A DNA stretch of 32,423 nt from an uncultured Alphaproteobacteria bacterium. GTDB taxonomy: Bacteria > Pseudomonadota > Alphaproteobacteria > Rhizobiales > Pleomorphomonadaceae. The position numbers and the translations under genes are program-made. The notes beneath the pieces were generated by a model that was not told the origin of the DNA, did no database searches, and saw only the letters and a program-made list of their open reading frames with translations. The stretch is taken from the NCBI GenBank assembly GCA_937900425.1, contig CALCDT010000160.1, positions 1 to 32,423 on the forward strand, read 5' to 3'. Every line of letters starts with the position of its first letter. Within the stretch, counting starts at the first letter, position 1. Shown here piece by piece: positions 10,185 through 17,375 of this stretch.

Positions 10185-10545
10185 AGGCTATCGTCGACGC
10201 CGGGGCGTCCTGGCGGCTTCGTTGTCTCTTGCAAACCGACAGAAAATACACAAGAGAACAGAACGCACGCGGGAAATGCCAGAGTAGAGGGCTCCGGGTT
10301 ATCTGATGAGTTCATTCATGGCAACGTTGACCGGGACGTTCATCCTGATGTCTCGAATGACGGCGCCCTGCGGAAGAAATCGTGCCGCCCTGTGATCCGG
10401 CTGCCCGCCTGCGCCGTAGTGAGTATCCAATAACCAGAACGACGGACCGCTCCGAGCGGGTGACGTGCGCCGGTCAGGGTGGATCGCCGCGCCGGTCGTC
10501 CGCAAACGGCTCCGCACTCGAGGACGTGGAAACGGGGGATCGCAA

Positions 10546-11295
10546 TTGACGAGAAAAAAGCGGCCGAAGCTGGCGACCCGCATCGTGGACGAGATCCGCC
10601 GCAGGATCGACGAAAAGGTCTATGCGGTCGGGTCCCGCCTGCCGACGGAAGTGACGCTCGTGAAGGAATTCGGGGTCAGCCGCACGGTGGTCCGCGAGGC
10701 CGTCGCCGCCCTGTCGGCCGACGGCTACGTCGAGCCGCGCCAGGGCTCCGGCGTCTTCGTGCTGGAACCGCCGCGCCTCGACGTCGCCACCAGCTTCCGC
10801 GGCGTCCTCGCCGCCGGCGAGAACGTGCTGGCGCTGCTGGAACTGCGCCTCGCCATCGAGATCGAGGCCGCCGCGCTGGCGGCGAGCCGGCGGACCCCCG
10901 ATCAGCTCGACCGTATCCGCGCCGCCCACGGCGCCTACGGCGCTGCGGTGGCGCGCGGGGTGTCGCCGGCCCGGGCCGACATCGATTTCCACGTCGCCAT
11001 CGCGGAGGCGACCGAGAACTGCTGCTTCATCGACGCGATCCGCATCCTCTGTCCGCTCGCCGTGCTCGACGGACGCAACGGCGAAGCGGGCGTCGAGAGC
11101 GAGCTCGGACCCGACCTGCGCCCGTTCCAGACGACGATCGGCGAGCACGACGCGATCGTCGAGGCGATCGCCGTCGGCGACGTCGAAAGCGCGCGCTCGG
11201 CGATGCGGCTGCATCTCGCCGGCAGCCGGCGCCGGGTCAGCGACGGCGCCTTCCATCTCCCGGTCCTCGACGGCGCCGTCCACGTCCGCGACTGA
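10546..11295 (+). CDS. GntR-family transcriptional regulator, FadR/FCD subfamily
   Basis: A 249-residue ligand-responsive DNA-binding protein. The N-terminal winged helix-turn-helix is typical GntR (IVDEIRRRIDEK, GSRLPTEVTLVKEFGVSRT, VREAVAALSADGYVEPRQGSG). The C-terminal all-helical FCD domain shows the metal-binding Asp and His residues of the family in ADIDFHVAIAE, EHDAIVEAI and AMRLHL. FCD regulators usually sense organic acids or sugar acids; the ligand is unknown. The start is uncertain: TTG at 10546 follows GGGGGA by six bases and gives a normal N-terminus, while an in-frame GTG at 10465 would add 27 basic residues. It converges on the RecD2-like gene with 18 bases between stops. The nearest metabolic gene is the glycerate kinase 900 bases upstream, a possible but unproven target. 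Confidence 0.88.
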   Translation: MTRKKRPKLATRIVDEIRRRIDEKVYAVGSRLPTEVTLVKEFGVSRTVVREAVAALSADGYVEPRQGSGVFVLEPPRLDVATSFRGVLAAGENVLALLELRLAIEIEAAALAASRRTPDQLDRIRAAHGAYGAAVARGVSPARADIDFHVAIAEATENCCFIDAIRILCPLAVLDGRNGEAGVESELGPDLRPFQTTIGEHDAIVEAIAVGDVESARSAMRLHLAGSRRRVSDGAFHLPVLDGAVHVRD

Positions 11296-11313
11296 CCGCG
11301 AGCCGGCGAGGGT

Positions 11314-13563
11314 TCAAACCGTCGAAGCGTCCGGCGCCGGGTCCCGGTCCGCCGGCTCCGCCCGGGCCGCCGCCAGCAGCTTGCCGAGCCGGGTCCAGCG
11401 CCGGCGGCCGTTGCGATCGGAGATCGCGATTTCCAGCGCCCGCCGCTCGGCGACGAGGACGACGAGCCGCTTGGCCCGGGTCAGCGCCGTGTAGAGCAGG
11501 TTGCGGGCGAGCATCGGGAAATGCTGGCCCGACAACGGAATGACCACGGCCGGATATTCCGAGCCCTGGCTCTTGTGGATGGTGATGGCATAGGCCGGGG
11601 CGAGGGCGTCGAGCCCGGTCGAGGAATAGTCGATCGCCCGGCCGTCGAAGGTGACGGTGACCTTGTCCTCCTCCCGGTCGATCGCGTGGATGCGGCCCAT
11701 GTCGCCGTTGAAGACGTCGTGCTCGTAGTCGTTCTCGACCTGCATCACCCGGTCGCCGGTGCCGTAGGAGAGGCCGCCGCGCTCGATGCGGGTGCCGGCG
11801 CGCGGATTGAGCAGTTTCGCCAGCTCGACGTTGAGATTGCGTGCGCCGAGCAGACCCTTCTGCATCGGCGTGATCACCTGCACCTCGCTCATGGCGTCGA
11901 GGCCGAAGGCGTTCGGGATGCGGCGGCCGACGATCTCCAGCACCTTGGCGAGCCCGTCCTCCGGGCTCGACATCGCGACGACGTAGAAGTCGCCGGTCTC
12001 GCCGGCCGCCGTCGTCTCCGGCATCTCGCCGTGGTTGACCCGGTGGGCGTTGACGACGATCCGGCTCTCGGCGGCCTGGCGGTGGATCTCGGTGAGGCGG
12101 GCGACCGGCACGAGGCCGGAGCCGATGACGTCGGCGAGCACCTGGCCGGGGCCGACCGAGGGCAGCTGGTCGACGTCGCCGACGAGGATCAGCGCCGCCT
12201 CGTCCGGCACCGCCAGCAGCAGCGCCGCCATCAGGCCCGCGTCGACCATGCTGGCCTCGTCGATGACGACGAGGTCGGCGTCGAGGCGGTTGGAGAGGCC
12301 GCGGCGGAAGTCGCCGGTGGCGGCGTCGATCTCCAGCAGGCGGTGGATGGTCTTGGCCTCGCGGCCGGTCTGGTCGCTCATCCGCCGGGCGGCGCGCCCC
12401 GTCGGGGCGGCAAGGGCGACCCGTCGCCCGCCGCCGCCGACGAGGCCGAGCAGCGCGTGGAGGATCGTGGTCTTGCCGACGCCGGGCCCGCCGGTCACGA
12501 CCGAGACCCGGGCGCCGGCGACGAGGGCGAGCGCGTCCCGCTGCGACGGTGACAGGGCGACGCCGCTGCGCCGCTGGAAGGCGCCGGCCGCCTCGTCGAG
12601 GTCGATCCGCTGCCACGGCGGCGGCCCGGCCGAGAGCTCCGCGAGCCGTTCGGCGATGATGCTCTCGGCGGCGGCGAGCCGGCGCGAGAACAGCACGCTC
12701 GTGCCGTCGATCTCGTCCTCGGTGATCTCGGCGCGGGCGACCGCCTCGGTGACGGCGCCCTCGATCGCCTCCTCCGTGACGCCGAGCAGGCGCGCGGCGC
12801 GCTCGATGACGTCGGCGCGCGGCAGGCCGGTGTGGCCGTCGGCGGCGCCGCCCTCCAGCACATGGGCGAGGCCGGCGAGCAGGCGGGCCGGGGCGGTGTG
12901 GTCGAGGCCGAAGCGCTCGGCGATGGCGTCGGCGCCGGAGAAGTCGATGCCGCGGATCTCGCGGGCGAGGCGGAAGGGATCGGTCTCGACGATCTCGCGG
13001 GCCTTGTCGCCGTAGTGGCGGTGGATGCGCACGGCGTGGGCCGTCGGGATGCCGCGCTCGCCCATGAACACCATCAGCTCGCGCAGCGCCTTCTGCTCGG
13101 CGAAGCCGCGGGCGATGCGCTGGGCGCCGCCGCGGCCGATGCCGGGCACGTCGAGCAGGCGCATCGGCTCGGTCTCGATCACCTCGAGCGCCTTGCCGCC
13201 GAATTTCTCCACGATCCGCCGCGCCATCGCCGGGCCGATGCCGGGCACCATGCCGGAGGAGAGGTAGCGCAGCACCGCCTCGCGCGCGGTCGGCGGCCGC
13301 GTCGTCATCCGGCTCGCCCGGAACTGGCGGCCGTGGGTGCGGTCGACCACCCAGTCGCCGACCGCCTCGAAGCTCTCGCCGGCGGCGATCGCCGGGGCGT
13401 GGCCGACGAAGGCGACCGGCTCGCGCTCGCCGGGCACGCGCACCTTGAGCACGGCGAAGCCGTTCTCCGGATTGTGGAAGGTGACGTGCTCGACCGTGCC
13501 GGAAAGCGTCGCTCCGGGGTCGCCGCCGGTGACGGCCGATGTCGGGGATTCGCTGGCGGTCAT
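11314..13563 (-). CDS. recD2: RecD2-like superfamily 1B DNA helicase
   Basis: A 749-residue ATP-dependent helicase of the RecD/TraA family (5'-3' translocase). An N-terminal OB-like part (about 15-85) is followed by helix-hairpin-helix repeats (about 102-165, with GMVPGIGPAMARRIVEKFGG and LLDVPGIGRG). The motor shows Walker A TGGPGVGKTT at about 357-366, Walker B VVIDEASMVDAGLM, motif III GDVDQLPSVGPGQVL, and near the C-terminus YAITIHKSQGSEYPAV and LLYTALTRAKRLVVLV. Unlike RecBCD RecD, the N-terminal HhH extension marks RecD2, which works outside RecBCD in DNA repair. The ATG at 13563 gives a normal N-terminus; 70 more in-frame upstream residues are Arg/Pro-rich and rejected. Confidence 0.92.
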   Translation of the reverse strand: MTASESPTSAVTGGDPGATLSGTVEHVTFHNPENGFAVLKVRVPGEREPVAFVGHAPAIAAGESFEAVGDWVVDRTHGRQFRASRMTTRPPTAREAVLRYLSSGMVPGIGPAMARRIVEKFGGKALEVIETEPMRLLDVPGIGRGGAQRIARGFAEQKALRELMVFMGERGIPTAHAVRIHRHYGDKAREIVETDPFRLAREIRGIDFSGADAIAERFGLDHTAPARLLAGLAHVLEGGAADGHTGLPRADVIERAARLLGVTEEAIEGAVTEAVARAEITEDEIDGTSVLFSRRLAAAESIIAERLAELSAGPPPWQRIDLDEAAGAFQRRSGVALSPSQRDALALVAGARVSVVTGGPGVGKTTILHALLGLVGGGGRRVALAAPTGRAARRMSDQTGREAKTIHRLLEIDAATGDFRRGLSNRLDADLVVIDEASMVDAGLMAALLLAVPDEAALILVGDVDQLPSVGPGQVLADVIGSGLVPVARLTEIHRQAAESRIVVNAHRVNHGEMPETTAAGETGDFYVVAMSSPEDGLAKVLEIVGRRIPNAFGLDAMSEVQVITPMQKGLLGARNLNVELAKLLNPRAGTRIERGGLSYGTGDRVMQVENDYEHDVFNGDMGRIHAIDREEDKVTVTFDGRAIDYSSTGLDALAPAYAITIHKSQGSEYPAVVIPLSGQHFPMLARNLLYTALTRAKRLVVLVAERRALEIAISDRNGRRRWTRLGKLLAAARAEPADRDPAPDASTV

Positions 13564-13645
13564 GATGGGGTTATGCCCGCAAAGCCGCGGGATGCCAACG
13601 CGCGATCGGCCGCGCGGGGTACCGGACCGCGGCGGGCGCAGGCGG

Positions 13646-14449
13646 TCAGTCGACGGGGGGACGGCGCCCGACCTCCACCGCCTCGCGGCTGTCGCCGATC
13701 CGCACCTCGTCGAAAACCGCGACCTGCGTCGGCATCGGCCCGCCGTGACGGCTGACGAAGGACCGGTAGACACCGTATTTCAGATAGTAATGGCGCGGCG
13801 TGAAGCGGATGAAGTTCGACGTCGCCACCGCCTTCCTGCCGTCGACGTAGACTTCCAGAACGCCGCCGTCCCGGCTGTCGAGCATGACGAGAAGATCGGT
13901 CCACTTTCCGCGCATCGACGAGATCGCCGCGAGGGGAAAATAGTCCGTCTCGTCGCGCACGTCGCCGGCCTCGCCCGTCAGCCTGTGCAGGGCGAGGCCG
14001 TAGCTGTTGCCCTTCGCCTCGAACTGGAGGAGCGGCGGGAAGGACGCCAATCCGCCGGCCCGGCCGGAGGGCCCGCCCTGCTGGTGGATCTGGCCGAGGG
14101 TGGTGGCGACGCGGCCGGAGGTGGCGAAGTCGGCCGGAAGGTGCAGGCTGAAGGCCACCCACGTGACCGTGCCCGGCAGGATGCGATTGCGGACCGAGAT
14201 TTCGGACCGCTCCCGATCGTTCGCGCAGTCGCTCCAGTCCCTGTCCGCGCCGCAGTCGCCCGGGCGGACCTCGAACCTTTGCGCGAGGGCGCCCGCCCGC
14301 ACCGGGGACGTCACCAGGGCGTAGCCATGCGCGGTGTCGCTGAGACTACGAAAGCCGTCGAGGCGTCCCGAAGTCGCGGTGCAGCCGAAGCAGAGCAGGG
14401 TGACCGCACCGGCAGAAAGGATCGTTCTGGAGGTTGCGAGGAGAGACAT
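13646..14449 (-). CDS. Secreted polysaccharide-lyase-like protein (heparin lyase I / PL20-type fold)
   Basis: A 267-residue exported protein. The N-terminus is a signal sequence ending in LLCFGC; the Cys could be a lipidation site, but the preceding Cys-Phe does not match a standard lipobox well. The mature part has the motif pattern RFEVRPGDCGADRDW then DRERSEI, followed by a beta-rich body with WVAFSLHLP, TTLGQIHQQ, and RGKWTDLLVMLD plus VYVDGRK near the end. This pattern is shared by the polysaccharide lyase family grouped with heparin lyase I and glucuronan lyases (jelly-roll fold). Four Cys lie in the exported part. The substrate is unknown; an acidic polysaccharide of the cell's own envelope or of a host is an inference. 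Confidence 0.7.
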   Translation of the reverse strand: MSLLATSRTILSAGAVTLLCFGCTATSGRLDGFRSLSDTAHGYALVTSPVRAGALAQRFEVRPGDCGADRDWSDCANDRERSEISVRNRILPGTVTWVAFSLHLPADFATSGRVATTLGQIHQQGGPSGRAGGLASFPPLLQFEAKGNSYGLALHRLTGEAGDVRDETDYFPLAAISSMRGKWTDLLVMLDSRDGGVLEVYVDGRKAVATSNFIRFTPRHYYLKYGVYRSFVSRHGGPMPTQVAVFDEVRIGDSREAVEVGRRPPVD

Positions 14450-14602
14450 GTCTTCGGCCGGCGGGGAGGGGTCGGCGCCGGGGCGGGCGACGACCGGACA
14501 GGAGGGAGCGGAGTTTCGCCGGGCCCCCTTGAAACGGCAAGGAGCGAGGCACGGCGACCCGGGACCGGCACGATGGGGCGCCGCCCGGGGGGCGTCAAGC
14601 CT

Positions 14603-15058
14603 TCAGCCGGCCGCCACGAAGCGCGACAGCGGCAGGCGGCCGAGGTCGGGGCGGCCGGGGCCGGGCAGGAGCGCGATGAACTCGACCGAGTGGCCGTCGG
14701 GGTCGTCGACGTAGACGCTCGCCGCCGGCATCCAGGCCAGCACCTCCGGCTCGTCGATCTCGCGGCCGAAGGCGGTCGGCGTCAGGCCCCGTCCGCGCAG
14801 GATCGACAGCAGGGCGCGAAGATCGTCGAGGGCGACGCGGAAGGCGAGGTGCGAGCGGATGAAGACCGGCGAGGAGCCGATCTCCCAAAGGCCGAGCATG
14901 CCGTCCTCCCGTCGCGGGGTCCAAAGGAAGGCGGCGCGGCGGGCCGGAACGCGGTGGGCGAGGGGAAAGCCCATCACCTCGCCGTAGAAGCCGATCGACC
15001 GGTCGAGGTCGGCGACGGTGAGATGGGCCTCGTAGAGACCAAGGATCGGGATCGGCAT
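14603..15058 (-). CDS. VOC-superfamily (glyoxalase/bleomycin-resistance fold) protein
   Basis: A 151-residue cytoplasmic protein made of two beta-alpha-beta-beta-beta modules. The first module starts LYEAHLTVADLDRSIGFYGEVMGF and the second RSHLAFRVALDDLRALL, ending DDPDGHSVEFIALL. Likely divalent-metal ligands are the His in EAHLTV, a Glu in GLWEIG, the His in RSHLAF and the Glu in SVEFIAL, which is the His-Glu-His-Glu layout of glyoxalase I, FosA and dioxygenase members. The substrate cannot be told from sequence. It lies upstream of the lyase-like gene on the same strand with a 150-base gap, so co-transcription is possible. The stop at 14603 is followed by GC-rich non-coding DNA. Confidence 0.88.
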   Translation of the reverse strand: MPIPILGLYEAHLTVADLDRSIGFYGEVMGFPLAHRVPARRAAFLWTPRREDGMLGLWEIGSSPVFIRSHLAFRVALDDLRALLSILRGRGLTPTAFGREIDEPEVLAWMPAASVYVDDPDGHSVEFIALLPGPGRPDLGRLPLSRFVAAG

Positions 15059-15208
15059 GACGTCCTGCCCCTCGAGAAGACGGAATCGGGTCGCGAGGCA
15101 GGATGGGGAGAGGGACCGCGGCGCTCAAGCGGAAATCACCCGCCTCATGGGGCCGTGCCCGCAACGGGCGGACCGTCTTTCGACGCGTCCCGATCCGTGA
15201 TTTGACGG

Positions 15209-15224
15209 ACGCGCGGTTGCGCGT
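15209..15224. repeat. Small inverted repeat upstream of opgG
   Basis: ACGCGC-GGTT-GCGCGT is a perfect 6-bp inverted repeat with a 4-base centre, 60 bases before the opgG-like start and directly after a TTGACG. A regulatory role is possible but unsupported beyond position. Confidence 0.3.
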
Positions 15225-15283
15225 GCCGAAAAATTGCCGTTCTCTCGGGGCTTCGTGACGCCGCTCCAGACAAGAAGGTTCCC

Positions 15284-16834
15284 ATGCCGGCATCGCTCAC
15301 CCGTCGTGACTTCACCGCCCTTCTCGCCGCCCTCGGCATCTCGGTGCCGTTCCCGGCGCTGGCCGCGCCGCGCCTCGGGGAGGGGGTGCCCTTCTCCTTC
15401 GACCGGCTGGTCGAGGCGATGCGCCAGAAGGCGGCGCTGCCCTACGAGCCTCCGGCGACCCGGGCGGCCGACGTGCTGGAGAAAGTCGACTACGACGCCC
15501 ACTGGAAGATCCAGTTCAAGCCGGACCACACTCTCGAACTGGCGGACGGCAAGGCGCCGATCCGCTTCTTCCACCTCGGCCGCTATTTCAAGGATCCGGT
15601 CGGCCTCAACGTCATCGACGGCGACGTCGCCCGGCCGATCCTCTACGGCCCCGACTATTTCACGATGCCCGACGACAGCCCGGCGAAGGCCCTGCCCGAC
15701 GACATCGGCTTCGCCGGCTTCCGCGTGATGGAGGAGGGGGCGGAGAAGGACTGGCTCGCCTTCCTCGGCGCCGCCTATTTCCGCTCCTCGGGCGAACTCG
15801 ACCAGTTCGGCATGTCGGCCCGCGCCGTCGCCATCGACGTCGCCATGCCGACGCCGGAGGAATTCCCGCGCTTCACCGACTTCTGGTTCGCCCCGCTCGA
15901 AGGCGGCACGCTGACGATCTACATGGCGATGGACGGCCCCTCGATCACCGGGGCGCTGCGGATGGACTGCGACCGTTCCAAGGGTGTCGTCATGGACATC
16001 TCGGCGCGCTATTTCATGCGCAAGGACATCGCCCGCCTCGGCCTCGCCGCGCTGACCTCGATGTTCTGGTACGGCGAGACCAACGGCCGCCAGGGCCGCG
16101 ACTGGCGCCCGGAGATCCACGATTCCGACGGCCTCGCGATCTGGACCGGCGCCGGCGAGCGGCTGTGGCGCCCGCTCAACAACCCGCCTTCGGTGATGAC
16201 CTCGAGCTTCGTCGACAAGGACGTGCGCGGCTTCGGCCTGATGCAGCGCGACCGCAATTTCGAGAACTACCAGGACGACGGCGTCTTCTACGAGAAGCGC
16301 GCCAGCGTCTGGGTCGAGCCGAAGGGCGGCTGGGGCGAGGGCGCCGTGCAACTGGTCGAGATCCCGACCGACGACGAGATCCACGACAACATCGCCGCCT
16401 ACTGGGTGCCGAACGAACCGGCGCTGGCCGGCCGCGAAGTCGCGATCGACTACCGCCTGTCCTGGCTCGCCGACGAACCCTATCCGCCGCAGGTGGCCAA
16501 GGTCTATTCGACCCGGGCCGGCATGGGCGGCGTGCCGGGCCAGGTCCGCCCGAAAGGCGTCGTCAAGTTCGCCGTCGACTTCGAGGGCGGCGGCATCGCC
16601 AAGCTCGGCCAGCAGGACGGCGTCGAGGCCGTGGTCGCCGCCTCGCGCGGCAGCATCTCCGGCGTCTACACCCTGCCGGTGGTCGGCACCGGCCGCTGGC
16701 GCGCGATCTTCGACCTCGCCACCGAAGGCACGGACCCGGTCGAACTCCGCCTCTTCCTCAAGGACGCCGAGGCGACCCTGACCGAAACCTGGCTCTACCA
16801 GTACCACCCCGGCGGACTGGTCGAGGTGCAGTGA
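15284..16834 (+). CDS. opgG/opgD: Periplasmic glucan biosynthesis protein OpgG/OpgD (MdoG/MdoD family)
   Basis: A 516-residue periplasmic protein of osmoregulated periplasmic glucan synthesis. The N-terminus carries a twin-arginine motif (TRRDF at 6-10) and a hydrophobic stretch ending FPALAA, so export by Tat is likely, as for E. coli OpgD rather than OpgG. Family stretches include YDAHWKIQF, IRFFHLGRYFKDPV, DIGFAGFRV, FLGAAYFRSSGE, FGMSARAVAIDVA, HDSDGLAIWTGAGERLWRPLNNP, FGLMQRDRNFENYQDD and WVEPKGGWGEGAVQLVEIPT. The C-terminal Ig-like domain is complete. OpgG/OpgD proteins act on the beta-glucan backbone in the periplasm. No glucosyltransferase opgH is in the window. AGAAGG five bases before the ATG supports the start. 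Confidence 0.93.
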   Translation: MPASLTRRDFTALLAALGISVPFPALAAPRLGEGVPFSFDRLVEAMRQKAALPYEPPATRAADVLEKVDYDAHWKIQFKPDHTLELADGKAPIRFFHLGRYFKDPVGLNVIDGDVARPILYGPDYFTMPDDSPAKALPDDIGFAGFRVMEEGAEKDWLAFLGAAYFRSSGELDQFGMSARAVAIDVAMPTPEEFPRFTDFWFAPLEGGTLTIYMAMDGPSITGALRMDCDRSKGVVMDISARYFMRKDIARLGLAALTSMFWYGETNGRQGRDWRPEIHDSDGLAIWTGAGERLWRPLNNPPSVMTSSFVDKDVRGFGLMQRDRNFENYQDDGVFYEKRASVWVEPKGGWGEGAVQLVEIPTDDEIHDNIAAYWVPNEPALAGREVAIDYRLSWLADEPYPPQVAKVYSTRAGMGGVPGQVRPKGVVKFAVDFEGGGIAKLGQQDGVEAVVAASRGSISGVYTLPVVGTGRWRAIFDLATEGTDPVELRLFLKDAEATLTETWLYQYHPGGLVEVQ

Positions 16835-16949
16835 GGCGGGACCAGGGGATCGGCGCGGAGCGGGCATCGTGAGCGGGAGCGCGTTTGCGGCGTCCTCCCG
16901 GTCGGCGGTCTCCCGCTGTTGTGGCACGGCGCCGGGTCCCGGCGCCAGG

Positions 16950-17375
16950 TCATCGTCCCGCGGCGTCGGTCAACAGCCTCGCGCAGGCGGCCCTCACGGC
17001 GGCGTCGAAGCCGTCGCGGTCGACGCCGAGGGTGTCGAGGCGAGTGCCGAGCCGGTCGGCGAGCCCCGCGGCCAGACGGTCCGGCTCGCCGCAGAGCAGA
17101 TCGACCGTCACGGACGGCACCGCCTGGATCTGCGGCGTGAACATGACGAGGAGCACATGCGCGAGCAGGATGGTGGTGGCGTCTCCGCCATCCCCGCCCT
17201 GCCGTCGCGGCGCGCCGGTGAGGCCGGCTTCGGCGACCCTGACGCCGGGGCCGAGCATCGTGCGGACGTGGGCCTCGCCGTTACCCTCGGTCGGCGCGTA
17301 GCCGAGGTTGCGGAGGATCTCGTCGGTGAGGGCGCCGAGCAATTCCGCGACGCGGGGATCAGTGACCGGTGCCAT
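16950..17375 (-). CDS. Small unrecognised protein overlapping the M48-like protease gene
   Basis: A 141-residue protein I do not recognise. It is mostly helical and mildly hydrophobic, with one more hydrophobic segment (ATTILLAHVLLVMF at about 66-79) that may be buried or membrane-associated, and no signal peptide. Its ATG at 17375 lies inside the end of the preceding gene (17-base overlap in a different frame), a layout typical of translational coupling. A Gly/Arg stretch (APRRQGGDGGD) sits in the middle. Codon use is the same as in neighbours. It probably works with the upstream membrane protein, which is inference from the overlap alone. Confidence 0.7.
   Translation of the reverse strand: MAPVTDPRVAELLGALTDEILRNLGYAPTEGNGEAHVRTMLGPGVRVAEAGLTGAPRRQGGDGGDATTILLAHVLLVMFTPQIQAVPSVTVDLLCGEPDRLAAGLADRLGTRLDTLGVDRDGFDAAVRAACARLLTDAAGR

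Larger units (their letters stand above)
9638..10545. other. Long intergenic island with inverted repeats
   Basis: About 900 bases between the glycerate kinase and the GntR regulator, with no convincing gene. The first part (to about 9950) is GC-rich and includes a T6 run at 9901-9906. From about 10,090 to 10,440 the sequence is clearly richer in A/T than anything else in the window, including TTTTTTATATATC near 10,106. Two inverted repeats (9856-9873 and 10158-10184) are listed separately. Open frames here (for example 10043-10306 plus) have no recognisable protein and unusual composition, and I do not call them genes. Confidence 0.6.

Noticed and set aside
10043..10433. Short plus-strand frames in the AT-richer intergenic island
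   Set aside because: No ribosome-binding site, no motif, and codon use unlike all neighbours; treated as non-coding.
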